Assembly: GCA_902485915.1 (NCBI GenBank)
Contig: CABTMH010000208.1
Coordinates: 1 to 31,942 of the forward strand
DNA from: an uncultured Oribacterium sp.
GTDB lineage: Bacteria; Bacillota; Clostridia; Lachnospirales; Lachnospiraceae
Reading direction: 5' to 3'
Length of the DNA stretch: 31,942 nt
The notes below the pieces were generated by a model. The model did not search any database. It had not been told where the DNA came from and saw nothing but the letters and a program-made list of their open reading frames with translations. Made by a program: the position numbers and the translations under genes. Shown here piece after piece: positions 1 to 9,090 of the stretch (the stretch's first letter is position 1; each line of letters opens with the position of its first letter).

Positions 1-1
1 C

Positions 2-1084
2 GAGTATAATCTCGCGAGCTGGGAGGGTAACCCGGAGACCTCCTTCGCCTCCCTCATTTCGGCGATCGGTGCAGAGCACTTCGACATCGTCGGCCGGGGC
101 CACATCGATGGGAGCGGTGCCGAGGGTGACTGGTGGCAGAATCCGAAGGTGATGCGAACCGCATGGCGTCCGAACACCATCTTCCTGAACCACTGCCGTC
201 ACGTACGTCTTCAGTCCATCACGGTGAAGAACTCCCCGAGCTGGACCGTCCATCCGTACTATACCGATCATATCGGTGTCTATAACATCACGATCTGGAA
301 CCCATCCGATTCGCCGAACACAGACGGCTTCGATCCGGAGAGCTGTGATGATATCCTGATCCTCGGTACGAAGATCTCCGTCGGCGATGACTGTATCGCC
401 CTGAAGTCCGGTAAGTACTATATGAGTCAGAACCATCATAAGATCTCGGATCACTTCACGATTCGGAACTCGTTCCTCGAAAGAGGACACGGCAGTGTGA
501 CGGTGGGCTCGGAAGCAGCCGGTGGCGTGATCAACGTTGAGGTGGCGCAGTGCATCTTCGATGGGACGGACCGTGGCCTTCGGATCAAGACCCGTCGCGG
601 TCGCGGACCGGAAACACTGTATGATGGGGTCTATTTCCACGACATCATCATGAAGGATGTGCACATGCCGTTCACCTTCAACATGTTCTATTTCTGCGAT
701 CCGGACGGTCACAGCGACTACGTACAGAACCAGAGCTTCCATCCGGTGGATGATAAGACACCGACGATCGGTACGATCCGGGCCGAGAACATCCGCTGTA
801 CCGGCGCCGATGCCTGTATGCTGGTGGCGTATGGATTACCGGAGCGCTACATCGAGAACATCGTTCTCAAGAACATAAAGGTCGACTTCCTCCCGAAATC
901 GGAGAGAAAGCCACGCCAGACCATCATGATGGATCACTTCCCGGAGATGACCGGAAGAGCCATCTATGCGAGAAATGTAAAGCGTCTCACTCTCGAGGAT
1001 GTCGAGATCACAGGCTCCGACGATACCGAGCCGGTGCTTCAGGATGTGCTGGATTATGACAGCGTCCATGTCTCGATCAACTGA
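2..1084 (+). CDS. Glycoside hydrolase family 28 (polygalacturonase-like), 5' truncated by window edge
   Basis: The reading frame is open from the first bases, so the true start lies upstream; about 360 residues remain. GH28 enzymes hydrolyse alpha-1,4-galacturonosyl bonds in pectin. All four family signatures are visible on a beta-helix-type sequence: NTDG (bases 317-328), GDDC (383-394), GHG (485-493) and RIKT (581-592). These supply the three catalytic aspartates, the histidine and the substrate-binding Arg/Lys. GH28 proteins are usually over 400 residues, so perhaps 80-150 N-terminal residues are missing, and a signal peptide cannot be judged. The next genes encode a sugar ABC importer and a GH105 enzyme, which fits a pectin operon. 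Exo- versus endo-action and the exact substrate (homogalacturonan or rhamnogalacturonan) cannot be told. Family assignment is very secure. Confidence 0.93.
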   Translation, partial: EYNLASWEGNPETSFASLISAIGAEHFDIVGRGHIDGSGAEGDWWQNPKVMRTAWRPNTIFLNHCRHVRLQSITVKNSPSWTVHPYYTDHIGVYNITIWNPSDSPNTDGFDPESCDDILILGTKISVGDDCIALKSGKYYMSQNHHKISDHFTIRNSFLERGHGSVTVGSEAAGGVINVEVAQCIFDGTDRGLRIKTRRGRGPETLYDGVYFHDIIMKDVHMPFTFNMFYFCDPDGHSDYVQNQSFHPVDDKTPTIGTIRAENIRCTGADACMLVAYGLPERYIENIVLKNIKVDFLPKSERKPRQTIMMDHFPEMTGRAIYARNVKRLTLEDVEITGSDDTEPVLQDVLDYDSVHVSIN

Positions 1085-1127
1085 GACCATAACATCATCA
1101 ACCTGGACCGAAAGGTCTTTATATAGA

Positions 1128-1147
1128 GGGGCTGCAGAGCAGCTCCC
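1128..1147 (+). other. Stem-loop just upstream of the binding-protein gene RBS
   Basis: GGGGCTGC, loop AGA, then GCAGCTCCC form an 8-9 bp stem one base before the AAGGAGG ribosome binding site of the next gene. There is no T-run, so it is not a terminator. It may protect a processed mRNA 5' end for the highly expressed binding protein; that role is inference. Confidence 0.5.
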
Positions 1148-1159
1148 AAGGAGGTAAAA

Positions 1160-2533
1160 ATGAAAAAAACATTCACAAAGCTACTTGCAGGTTCACTCGC
1201 CGCATCCATGGTGCTCGGACTTGCCGCATGTGGTTCTTCTGATTCCGGATCCACCACACAGGCCGCCGCAGAGACCACAAAAGCTGCGGAGGCTGCAGCT
1301 GCGACGACGGCTGCTGCACAGGAGGCTTCCAGCGGCGATGTAACGCTTCGTATTTCATGGTGGGGTGGTGACTCCAGACATAACGCAACTCTTCAGATGC
1401 TCGATGAGTATATGGCAGCGAATCCTGGCGTAAAGGTCGAGTCCGAGTACGGCGCATGGTCCGGCTGGCAGGATAAGATCGCGACCCAGATCGCCGGTAA
1501 CTCCGAGCCGGATCTTTTCCAGATCAACTGGAACTGGCTGTGGCAGTTCAGCCCGGATGGAACCCGTTTCGTCGATCTCCAGACCCTTCCGGACTTCGAT
1601 CTTTCCCAGTATGATCAGTCTCTCGTAGATATGATGACCATCGATGGTCATGTACTCGGTGTTCCGGTAGCTTCGACCGGTCGTGTCTTCTACTATAATA
1701 AGGCGACCTATGAGAAGGCTGGTCTCGATGTTCCGAAGAGCTTCGCAGATCTCCTCGCAGCAGGTCCTGTCTTCCAGGAGAAGCTCGGTGATGATTACTA
1801 TCCGATGGCATGCAGTACACTCGACCTGACCATCCTTCTCACCTACTACATGCAGGAGAAGTACAACAAGGCATGGGTAGAGGACGGAAAGCTGAACTAC
1901 ACCGTCGATGAGCTCGCGGATGGCTTCGATTTCCTGAAGAGCCTCGAGGATAACCACGTGATCCCGACACAGGAGAAGCTGAAGGGCGATGGCGCCGATT
2001 CTCTCGATAAGAACCCGAACTACATCGATGGTCACTACGCAGGTCTGCTCGAGTGGGATTCCTCTGTAAAGAAGATGCAGAAGGCCCTCGATGAGAACCA
2101 GGAGCTCGTGATCGGTGAGTATCCGGCAGATTATGGCACACCGGCAACGGTTTACAAGGTTTCCATGGGCTTCGCGATTTCCCCGAACTCCCAGCATCAG
2201 ACAGAGGCTGCGAAGCTTCTTAACTACATGCTGAACGGTGATGGCGTGAAGACACTCGCGCTCGAGAGAGGTATCCCGGCTTCGAAGGCCGCTCAGGAGA
2301 CACTGAAGTCCGAGGGTATGCTGGAGGGTCTCGTATACGATGCAAACCAGCTGGCGTCGGCCAACGCTCCGTTCAAGCTTTCTCCGTACTATGAGGATTC
2401 TGCTCTGAAGGATGAGGCAGAGGGTGCTTACCAGGAGATCATGAACAACATGTCCTATGACGATGAAGATTCGAAGGATCTCGCACAGGAGATGATCGAT
2501 GCCGTCGATGAGGTGGAGGCTTCCAAGGCTTAA
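1160..2533 (+). CDS. Sugar ABC transporter substrate-binding lipoprotein (family 1)
   Basis: This is an extracellular solute-binding protein of the carbohydrate (CUT1) class, 457 residues, lipid-anchored outside the membrane. It has a charged N-terminus, a hydrophobic core and the lipobox LAAC, with Cys24 as the predicted lipidation site. A low-complexity Ala/Thr/Ser/Glu linker follows (about residues 25-65), then a family 1 binding fold beginning near the motif RISWWGG. Trp-rich patches such as FQINWNWLWQF fit carbohydrate stacking. The start has an ideal AAGGAGG six bases upstream. It lies between a GH28 enzyme and two MalF/MalG-like permeases, so the ligand is probably a pectin-derived oligogalacturonide or rhamnogalacturonan disaccharide; this is inferred from context only. 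Family assignment is secure. Confidence 0.93.
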   Translation: MKKTFTKLLAGSLAASMVLGLAACGSSDSGSTTQAAAETTKAAEAAAATTAAAQEASSGDVTLRISWWGGDSRHNATLQMLDEYMAANPGVKVESEYGAWSGWQDKIATQIAGNSEPDLFQINWNWLWQFSPDGTRFVDLQTLPDFDLSQYDQSLVDMMTIDGHVLGVPVASTGRVFYYNKATYEKAGLDVPKSFADLLAAGPVFQEKLGDDYYPMACSTLDLTILLTYYMQEKYNKAWVEDGKLNYTVDELADGFDFLKSLEDNHVIPTQEKLKGDGADSLDKNPNYIDGHYAGLLEWDSSVKKMQKALDENQELVIGEYPADYGTPATVYKVSMGFAISPNSQHQTEAAKLLNYMLNGDGVKTLALERGIPASKAAQETLKSEGMLEGLVYDANQLASANAPFKLSPYYEDSALKDEAEGAYQEIMNNMSYDDEDSKDLAQEMIDAVDEVEASKA

Positions 2534-2569
2534 TCGCATCCACAGCGTAACGGATGAAACATGAAGATG

Positions 2570-2660
2570 GGCCCGGACCGTTCGAGATCCGGACCCTGCT
2601 CGTATGAAAAATTCAGCACATACTATATATCAGATACTGCTGCCGACGAATGTGCTGAAT
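2570..2660 (+). other. Two stem-loops in the binding protein-permease gap
   Basis: The 162-bp gap holds two inverted repeats. The first pairs GGGCCCGGA with TCCGGACCC (one mismatch). The second is a perfect 11-bp repeat, ATTCAGCACAT (2611-2621) with ATGTGCTGAAT (2650-2660). Neither has a T-run. Hairpins after a binding-protein gene often stabilise its mRNA relative to the permease message, as in malE-malF; that role here is inferred. Confidence 0.5.
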
Positions 2661-2695
2661 CGTAACCATTTGATATCATTTATGGGGTAGACATT

Positions 2696-3604
2696 ATGTC
2701 CAATACAAAAGCAGTGAAATCTTCGAGCAAGTTCTGGAAAGAGAATAAGGGACTCCTTTTCATCCTTCCATGGCTGATCGGATTCCTCGTATTTAAGGGA
2801 TATCCATTCCTTTCGTCGCTGGTTTACAGCTTCAGTGATGAATCACTCTTCGAGGGTATCTCCCAGTGGGGTGTGTTCAACTACGTAAAGATCTTTACCG
2901 ATCGTAAGATCAAGACCGGTTTCATGACCACCTTCAAGTATTCATTTATGACCGTACCGCTGAAGCTCGTCTTCGCACTGTTCATCGCCTACATCCTGAA
3001 CTTTAAGATCAAGGGTGTGAAGATGTTCCGTACGGTTTACTATATTCCGTCCATTCTCGGTTCTTCCGTAGCCATCGCGGTTCTCTGGAAGGCCATCTTT
3101 AAGGATGACGGTATCGTCAACATGATCCTCGGCTTCTTCGGTGTCGCCGGACCACACTGGCTGTCCAACAAGACCGCAGCGCTGTTTATCATCTGCCTCT
3201 TACGTGTATGGCAGTTCGGCTCCACCATGGTCATCTTCCTGGCAGCCCTCAAGGGCGTATCCCCGGATCTCTATGAGGCCGCTTCTCTCGATGGCGCTGG
3301 AAAGTGGAGACAGTTCTTTACGATTACCGTACCGCTGATTACACCGGTTATCTTCTATAACCTCGTAACACAGCTCGTACAGGCGTTCCAGGAGTTCAAC
3401 GGACCGTACATCATCACCCAGGGAGGACCGCGTGGTGCTACCACCCTCGTATCCCTGCTGATCTACAACAACGCATTTAAGAAGTACGATATGGGTCTCG
3501 CCAGTGCACAGGCATGGGTACTTTTCATCATCCTGATGATCTTTACCGCCATCCTGCAGTACAGCCAGAAGCATTGGGTTTACTATTCAGATGAGGAGGC
3601 ATAA
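2696..3604 (+). CDS. Sugar ABC transporter permease, MalF/UgpA type
   Basis: An integral membrane subunit of a carbohydrate ABC importer, 302 residues with about six hydrophobic segments; the first is LLFILPWLIGFLVF near residue 20. The cytoplasmic EAA loop that contacts the ATPase is present as YEAASLDGAGKW followed by a VPLIT-type helix start. It forms a heterodimer with the next gene product, two bases downstream. The RBS (TGGGGTAG) is weaker than that of its neighbours, which fits lower permease than binding-protein output. No ATPase is encoded in the visible locus. Such CUT1 importers in Bacillota often share one MsmX/MsmK ATPase encoded elsewhere (established knowledge). Substrate is inferred from the flanking pectin enzymes. 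Confidence 0.93.
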   Translation: MSNTKAVKSSSKFWKENKGLLFILPWLIGFLVFKGYPFLSSLVYSFSDESLFEGISQWGVFNYVKIFTDRKIKTGFMTTFKYSFMTVPLKLVFALFIAYILNFKIKGVKMFRTVYYIPSILGSSVAIAVLWKAIFKDDGIVNMILGFFGVAGPHWLSNKTAALFIICLLRVWQFGSTMVIFLAALKGVSPDLYEAASLDGAGKWRQFFTITVPLITPVIFYNLVTQLVQAFQEFNGPYIITQGGPRGATTLVSLLIYNNAFKKYDMGLASAQAWVLFIILMIFTAILQYSQKHWVYYSDEEA

Positions 3605-3606
3605 GC

Positions 3607-4464
3607 ATGACACTCGAGAGAAAAAGACAAATCATGACCGTCATCAAGTATGTCGTCCTGATTCTGGTGGGCGTCATCATGATCTATCCACTGGTATGGA
3701 TGGTGGGTGCGTCCTTTAAGACAAACGCGGAGATCTTCTCCGGCATCGGTTTCATCCCGAAGCACCCGACCGTACAGGGCTATATCGACGCGCTGAAAGG
3801 CTACGGCGGAGATATCAACATCTGGACCTCCATGCTGAACACCTATAAGATCGTCATCCCGAAGGTCGTCCTGACCATCGTATCCTGCACCTTTACGGCA
3901 TACGGCTTCGCACGTTTCAAGTTCAAGGGCCATGACTTCATGTTCATGCTTCTGATGGCGACCCTCTTCCTTCCGAACGTCGTACTGAACGTACCGCAGT
4001 TCATCATGTTCAACAAGTGGGGCTGGGTAGACTCCCCGCTGTACCTTCCGCTGATCGTACCGACGCTCTTCGCACAGGACACCTACTTCGTCTTCATGCT
4101 GATCCAGTTCCTGCGTAATATCCCGAAGGAGCTCGATGAGGCAGCGAAGATCGATGGCTGCTCTGCCCTCGGTACCCTCTGGCATGTCATCGTTCCGGTA
4201 CTGAAGCCGGCCATGACCTCTGCGGCACTGTTCCAGTTCATGTGGTCCTCCAACGACTTCATGGGACCGTTGCTTTACGTTTCGACGCCGAAGCGCTATC
4301 CGGCAGCCATCTTCGTAAAGATGTCCATGGATGCGGATACCGGCTTCTCCTGGAACCGTATCCTCGCACTGTCCCTGATCTCCATCATCCCGTCCCTCGT
4401 TGTCTTCTTCCTGGCACAGGATCAGTTCATCGATGGTGTTACCGCGGGTTCTGTAAAGGGTTAA
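3607..4464 (+). CDS. Sugar ABC transporter permease, MalG/UgpE type
   Basis: The second membrane subunit of the importer, 285 residues. The N-terminal segment reads VVLILVGVIMIYPLVWMVG, and the MalG-type EAA loop is seen as DEAAKIDGCSALGTLWHVIV. The C-terminus has the usual FIDGVTAGSVKG ending of the family, where VTAGAVKG is common. The start is supported by a GGAGG inside the 3' end of the preceding permease gene, and the two-base gap indicates translational coupling. It is followed after three bases by the GH105 gene, so transporter and cytoplasmic hydrolase are made together. This matches uptake of an unsaturated pectin fragment followed by intracellular cleavage. Confidence 0.93.
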   Translation: MTLERKRQIMTVIKYVVLILVGVIMIYPLVWMVGASFKTNAEIFSGIGFIPKHPTVQGYIDALKGYGGDINIWTSMLNTYKIVIPKVVLTIVSCTFTAYGFARFKFKGHDFMFMLLMATLFLPNVVLNVPQFIMFNKWGWVDSPLYLPLIVPTLFAQDTYFVFMLIQFLRNIPKELDEAAKIDGCSALGTLWHVIVPVLKPAMTSAALFQFMWSSNDFMGPLLYVSTPKRYPAAIFVKMSMDADTGFSWNRILALSLISIIPSLVVFFLAQDQFIDGVTAGSVKG

Positions 4465-4467
4465 GCT

Positions 4468-5634
4468 ATGGATCAGAAACGACATCACCTTCAGGGTGAT
4501 CGGGCAGCGACCGAACAGCTTCTCAACGAGTACATCGACTATCTCATGGACCACTCGGATTCCGAGCATCCAGCCTGGAATCTCGAGATGATCCGAAGCG
4601 GGAAGTCCAACAAGTGGAACTATATCGATGGCTGTATGATCACCGGCATTCTCGAGCTCTATGAAATCACCGGCGAGTCCCGTTTCCTCGACTTCGCTGA
4701 CCGCTTTCTGAGCGGGTTCGTCGAGGAGGATGGCCTCATCCGTACCTATGATCCGGAGGAGTACACGCTCGATAATGTGAACCCGGCGAAAAATCTTTTT
4801 TCGATGTATGACCTCACTGGTAAAGAGAGGTACCGGAAGGCCATCGAGCTCGTACGCTCCCAGCTCAGCACCATGCCACGGACCCCGGAGGGAAACTTCT
4901 GGCATAAGCTGATCTATCCGAACCAGGTCTGGCTCGACGGCATCTATATGGCCCTTCCGTTCTATATGGAGTACGAAAAGCGCTTCGACGCACAGAAGGG
5001 CTGTCAGGATATCTGTCAGCAGATCGCCAATGTTGAGATCAGGATGCGGGACCCGAAAACCGGTCTCTACTATCATGGCTATGATGCCTCCCGGAAGATG
5101 TACTGGGCAGATCCGGACACCGGCTGCAGTCCGAACTTCTGGCTGCGTGCCGAGGGCTGGTTCATCCTGGGCCTCGTCGATGTACTGGAGATCATGAAGG
5201 ATCTCCCGATGCAGGCTGAAAGCGTACATCTCCAGCATATGCTGCTGGACCTCGCAAAGGCACTCTCGAAGTATCAGGACCCGAGCGGACTCTGGTATCA
5301 GCTGATCGCACTTCCGGAGCTGGAGGGAAATTATCTCGAAACCTCCGGCACTGCGCTGATCAGCGCCGCACTGCTGAAGGCTGTACGCCTCGGCTTCCTG
5401 CCGGAGAGCTTCCGTGCGACAGGCGAAAAGGCCTTCTATGGCATCGTCGATCATCGCCTGACGAAAAACGCAGATGGAACACCATGTGTGACGGGCATCT
5501 GCCTCGTCGCCGGTCTCGGAGGAGAGCAGCATCGCGATGGTTCCGTCGCCTACTATCTTTCTGAGCCGGTCGTTCAGAATGATGCGAAGGGCGTCGGCCC
5601 GCTGCTTCTTGCCTACACTGAGATGCTACGATAA
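4468..5634 (+). CDS. GH105 unsaturated (rhamno)galacturonyl hydrolase
   Basis: GH105 (YteR/YesR family) hydrolyses the unsaturated galacturonyl residue left at the non-reducing end by pectin lyases, by hydrating the double bond. The 388-residue protein matches the usual size of an (alpha/alpha)6 barrel. The two aspartates described for YteR are recognisable as Asp102 in LDNVNPAKNL and Asp157 in NQVWLDGIYMA. The later motif FWLRAEGWFILGLVDVL is also family-typical. There is no signal peptide, so it acts in the cytoplasm on imported fragments. It starts three bases after the permease stop and is the last gene before a terminator. Preference for unsaturated rhamnogalacturonan versus homogalacturonan disaccharide cannot be set from sequence alone. 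Confidence 0.92.
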   Translation: MDQKRHHLQGDRAATEQLLNEYIDYLMDHSDSEHPAWNLEMIRSGKSNKWNYIDGCMITGILELYEITGESRFLDFADRFLSGFVEEDGLIRTYDPEEYTLDNVNPAKNLFSMYDLTGKERYRKAIELVRSQLSTMPRTPEGNFWHKLIYPNQVWLDGIYMALPFYMEYEKRFDAQKGCQDICQQIANVEIRMRDPKTGLYYHGYDASRKMYWADPDTGCSPNFWLRAEGWFILGLVDVLEIMKDLPMQAESVHLQHMLLDLAKALSKYQDPSGLWYQLIALPELEGNYLETSGTALISAALLKAVRLGFLPESFRATGEKAFYGIVDHRLTKNADGTPCVTGICLVAGLGGEQHRDGSVAYYLSEPVVQNDAKGVGPLLLAYTEMLR

Positions 5635-5637
5635 ACT

Positions 5638-5673
5638 AAAGGGTGTGCATGGGTTTCATGCATGCCCTTTTTT
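5638..5673 (+). terminator. Rho-independent terminator of the pectin operon
   Basis: AAAGGGTGTGCATG pairs with CATGCATGCCCTTT across a GGTTT loop with one wobble and one mismatch, followed by TTTTTT. It begins four bases after the GH105 stop codon. Confidence 0.88.
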
Positions 5674-5786
5674 CGACATTCCGAAAACATACGGAAAGAC
5701 ATATCTATGGGCGGCGTACCATCGTGTGCCCGGAGAAAGCATTATATCAAACCGTCCGATTACGATTCTGACATAAGGAGGAAACC

Positions 5787-6746
5787 ATGGCTGAGCACAG
5801 GGACGTCAACCTTCATAACTCGCGGCTGGAGCTCGTGTTTGAAAAGCGGATTCCGGGTCTGCGTGTATCTGAGGCAGTACGTCATCATCGCTTCATCATG
5901 CGGAGCCGTCATGTACACGAGACCATCGAGCTGCACTTCATCCTCGAGGGACAGCGACTCATGTTCGTAGACCGGGAGACCTACCGCCTGTCGCCGCACT
6001 CCGCCATCGTCGTCAATCATAATCTCATCCATAAGACTTCGACGGCACCGGGCTTTCCGCCGGATCATCATAATTTCATCCTGCAGCTGGACCGTTCACG
6101 CTTCGATCAGATCCTGCGGGTCGCTGGGCTTCGGGGCTTCGATGATTTCGGTGACCGCTTTAACGGCGTCGCAACGTTTAACGACAGCGAGTGGCAGCTG
6201 ATTCTCTCTGTGATATCCGAATTTAAAGCGATGTGTGCAGAGGATAAGATGGGAACAGTGGTCTCGATGGAGGACACCCATAGCTTTTTGTATCTTCAGG
6301 CGCTCGAGCTGGCCGGCATCTTCGCGAAGGCGAGACGCCGGCAGCTCCAGGCAGAGCTCGAGGCAAACCAGAAGGTCGTGCCGGAAACCGTCGTGAAGAC
6401 GGGCGTGCATCAGAAGGTACATGAGGTCGCGCTCTATCTGCAGACCCATATCCATGAGAACGTTTCACTCGAGGAGCTGGCGCAGCGCTTCTTCATGAGT
6501 CGCTCCTATCTGACCCGGAGCTTCCGGAACGTCACCGGTTTCTCCGTCGTCGAGTATATGACCTATATCCGGATCCAGAAGGCGCAGCAGCTTCTTCGGG
6601 AGTCCGACCGTTCCATCACCGAAATCGCGGATCTCTGCGGCTTCGGCAACATCACTTATTTCGAAAAGGTATTTAAGACGACCACCGGCCATACGCCGGT
6701 GCAGTATCGTAAAACCATCATCACCAGTATAAAGGAGAAAACATGA
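5787..6746 (+). CDS. AraC-family transcriptional regulator
   Basis: A 319-residue regulator with an N-terminal cupin-like sensor domain (about residues 20-110; SRHVHETIELHFILEG is the typical pattern) and a C-terminal pair of helix-turn-helix motifs (about 215-315; ENVSLEELAQRFFMSRSYL and SITEIADLCGFGNITYFEK). The start has AAGGAGG six bases upstream. The stop overlaps the next start codon as ATGA, so regulator and isomerase-like protein are coupled. Its position beside the pectin operon suggests that it senses a pectin-derived sugar and activates those genes, which is inference. An imperfect TTCCG-N8-CGGAA repeat lies upstream at 5679-5696; its role is unknown. Confidence 0.9.
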   Translation: MAEHRDVNLHNSRLELVFEKRIPGLRVSEAVRHHRFIMRSRHVHETIELHFILEGQRLMFVDRETYRLSPHSAIVVNHNLIHKTSTAPGFPPDHHNFILQLDRSRFDQILRVAGLRGFDDFGDRFNGVATFNDSEWQLILSVISEFKAMCAEDKMGTVVSMEDTHSFLYLQALELAGIFAKARRRQLQAELEANQKVVPETVVKTGVHQKVHEVALYLQTHIHENVSLEELAQRFFMSRSYLTRSFRNVTGFSVVEYMTYIRIQKAQQLLRESDRSITEIADLCGFGNITYFEKVFKTTTGHTPVQYRKTIITSIKEKT

Positions 6747-7600
6747 TTCAGTTTGGTATGCGTGTACATGACATCTGTCCGAAGGGCAGTGTGTGTGAGG
6801 TGCTGGATGAGGTGCAGAAGCTTCACATCCACTATATTCACCTCGCGATGAATAAGAGCTTTTCAGATGTGGATACCTCCGTCGGCCATTTCAATGCGGG
6901 CCTCGGCGATTATGTCGCTTCGGAGTTACGTAAACGAGACCTCCACGTCTCCATCCTCGGCTGCTATATCAATCCGGCCCATCCGGATGAGGAGAAGCGG
7001 CTTCAGCAGGTGCAGCGCTTCATCGAGCATATGAAGTATGCGAAGCTCATCGGCGCAGACATGGTGGGTACCGAAACCGGACGCGCCGATCCGGAGATGA
7101 AGGTCGTACCGGAAACCTATACCGAGGAAAACTACCTGCGTGTGCTGGACAGCTTTAAGCGGATCCGGGATGCGGCGGAAAAGCTCGGCGTGATGGTCGG
7201 CGTCGAAAGCGTGTATAACCACACCTTACGCTCACCGGAGATGATGCATCGCTTCCTCGATGATATCGATTCCGTGAACTTCGACGTCATCCTGGATGCG
7301 GTGAATCTCATCACCCCGGAGCTGGAGCGTGATCCGGCAGGACAGAATGCCCTGATCCGTCAGGCCTTCGACCTCTATGGAGACCGCATCACGACACTCC
7401 ATCTGAAGGACTGTGTCTTCGAGGGCGAGGACCAGAAGTACCGTCATCCGGGCGAGGGCATCTTCTGTTATGAAGAGCTGATGCGCCAGGTGGCACAGTG
7501 GAAGCCGTACATCATCGGTACGCTCGAGAATTCTTCCCCAGACCGCTACGCAGCGGACTGCGCTTATCTTCAGGCCATGTACGAGAAGTACGCTATCTGA
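6743..7600 (+). CDS. Sugar phosphate isomerase/epimerase-like TIM-barrel protein
   Basis: This 285-residue protein has the xylose isomerase-like TIM barrel (AP endonuclease 2 family) pattern. Strand-end residues that usually bind a divalent metal appear in GTETGRAD, MVGVESVYNH, NFDVILDAVNL, TLHLKDCVF and GTLENSS. Relatives include tagatose/psicose epimerases, hydroxypyruvate isomerase, IolE and IolI, so the precise reaction is unknown. A good AAGGAG lies inside the 3' end of the regulator gene. Coupling to an AraC regulator beside pectin genes suggests an uronate- or rhamnose-derived substrate, by context only. Confidence 0.82.
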   Translation: MIQFGMRVHDICPKGSVCEVLDEVQKLHIHYIHLAMNKSFSDVDTSVGHFNAGLGDYVASELRKRDLHVSILGCYINPAHPDEEKRLQQVQRFIEHMKYAKLIGADMVGTETGRADPEMKVVPETYTEENYLRVLDSFKRIRDAAEKLGVMVGVESVYNHTLRSPEMMHRFLDDIDSVNFDVILDAVNLITPELERDPAGQNALIRQAFDLYGDRITTLHLKDCVFEGEDQKYRHPGEGIFCYEELMRQVAQWKPYIIGTLENSSPDRYAADCAYLQAMYEKYAI

Positions 7601-7767
7601 TGCAGGCAGGCTGCCAGACACGGTCCTGCCCAGCCCCCTGCCTGAGCGGCTGTACGCAAGAAGGGGCTTGTATTTCTGTGCCCTTTGCGATATGGTGAAT
7701 AGATAAGTGCCGGAAGACAGGCACGGGAACGTTGTATAGTGCCACGTGGAGGGTGGTAAGTGAATTT

Positions 7768-9090
7768 ATGGTTGGACGATTGTTACTGCTGATTGTGCTG
7801 GTCCTGATTAATGGACTTTTTTCCTGCGCAGAGATCGCCGTGCTGCAGGTCGGCGATGCGAAGCTTCGCAGGCTGAGTGAGGATGGTGATAAACGGGCAG
7901 ACAAGCTGCTTAGGCTGACCGTCGAGCCGGCGAAGTTTCTGTCGACGATTCAGGTGGCGATCACGCTGGCCGGCTTCCTGTCGTCGGCGTTTGCGGCTGA
8001 CAGCTTCGCGAAGCCGCTCACCGATGTGGTGCTTATGACCGGACTTCCGGTACCTCGTGAGGTGGTGGAGAACATCGCGATCATCCTGATCACCATGCTC
8101 CTTTCCTATGTCAGCATCGTGTTCGGTGAGCTGATACCGAAGCGGCTGGCACAGGCCTATACCGAGAAGATCGCACTCAGCATCGCCGGCATCCTGGATC
8201 TCGCTTCGAGCCTCTTTGCACCGTTCGTATGGCTTCTGACAGCATCTACGAATCGTGTGATGCGTCTCATGGGCATCAATCCGGAGGATGTCGAGGATAA
8301 GGTGTCTGAGGAGGATATCAAGCTGATGCTCGATGAGGGTACCGAGAAGGGCACGATCGAAACCGTCGAGAACGAGATGATCCAGAACGTCTTCGAGTTT
8401 AACGACCTGACCGTGGAGGATGTCTGCACGCACCGTCCGGATGTGGCGATGCTGTATCTCGAGGACACGGACCGTCAGTGGCGGAAGACGATCTACAGCC
8501 ATCGCTATGCGATCTATCCGATCTGTGGTGAGGATGATGACGATATCGTCGGCGTACTCGATACGAAGGACTATTTCCGACTGCCGGATCAGTCTCGTGG
8601 CAACGTCATGAAAAACGCGGTTGACAAGCCGTTCTTCGTGTCGCAGAACATGAAGGTATCGGATCTTTTCGCGACGATGAAGCGCACACGGAAGTACTAC
8701 GCCATCGTCATCGATGAATATGGCGGCATGACCGGCATCGTCACCGTGCATGATCTGATCGAGGCCCTCGTGGGTGATCTGCAGGACGAGGATGAAGTAC
8801 CGGAGCCGGATCCGATTGAAGCCATCGGCGAGAACGAGTGGATCGTACTCGGTACGGCGGACATCGAGGATGTCAACGAAGAACTGAAGGTGAACATCCC
8901 GACGGAGGATGCGGATACCTTCGGCGGCTATCTGATGGGCATCATCGGCACCGTGCCGGATGATGGCAGCTCCTTCCATCTCGAGACGGATGAACTGAAC
9001 GTCGATGTCGCCTACATCAAGAACCGGCGCATCGGAAAGACGATCGTCCGGAAGAAGGTGAAGGAAGGCGCAGAAGCGCAGGAGAAGTAA
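7768..9090 (+). CDS. CNNM/CorC-type membrane protein (DUF21, CBS pair, CorC_HlyC)
   Basis: A 440-residue hemolysin-C/CorC family protein. An N-terminal DUF21 transmembrane domain (about residues 1-190, opening GRLLLLIVLVLINGLFSCAE) is followed by a CBS pair (about 205-330, with DEYGGMTGIVTVHDLIEA) and a C-terminal CorC_HlyC domain (about 350-430, with DTFGGYLMGIIG). CNNM/CorC proteins are linked to magnesium or other divalent cation export; older 'hemolysin' names are misleading. The frame extends upstream to a TTG at 7732. The ATG at 7768 is preferred because the hydrophobic domain starts at once and GGAGGGTGG precedes it, although the spacing is long. It is probably monocistronic. Confidence 0.88.
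   Translation: MVGRLLLLIVLVLINGLFSCAEIAVLQVGDAKLRRLSEDGDKRADKLLRLTVEPAKFLSTIQVAITLAGFLSSAFAADSFAKPLTDVVLMTGLPVPREVVENIAIILITMLLSYVSIVFGELIPKRLAQAYTEKIALSIAGILDLASSLFAPFVWLLTASTNRVMRLMGINPEDVEDKVSEEDIKLMLDEGTEKGTIETVENEMIQNVFEFNDLTVEDVCTHRPDVAMLYLEDTDRQWRKTIYSHRYAIYPICGEDDDDIVGVLDTKDYFRLPDQSRGNVMKNAVDKPFFVSQNMKVSDLFATMKRTRKYYAIVIDEYGGMTGIVTVHDLIEALVGDLQDEDEVPEPDPIEAIGENEWIVLGTADIEDVNEELKVNIPTEDADTFGGYLMGIIGTVPDDGSSFHLETDELNVDVAYIKNRRIGKTIVRKKVKEGAEAQEK

Noticed and set aside
1355..2539. A 394-codon minus-strand frame opposite the sugar-binding protein
   Set aside because: Low-complexity Leu/Ile/His-rich mirror translation, no RBS; the plus-strand lipoprotein is clear.
3583..5532. A 649-codon open frame on the minus strand opposite the permease and GH105 genes
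   Set aside because: It mirrors the codon frame of real genes. TTA, CTA and TCA codons are rare here, so antisense stops are scarce. The translation is Asp/Arg/Glu-rich, with no domain and no RBS.
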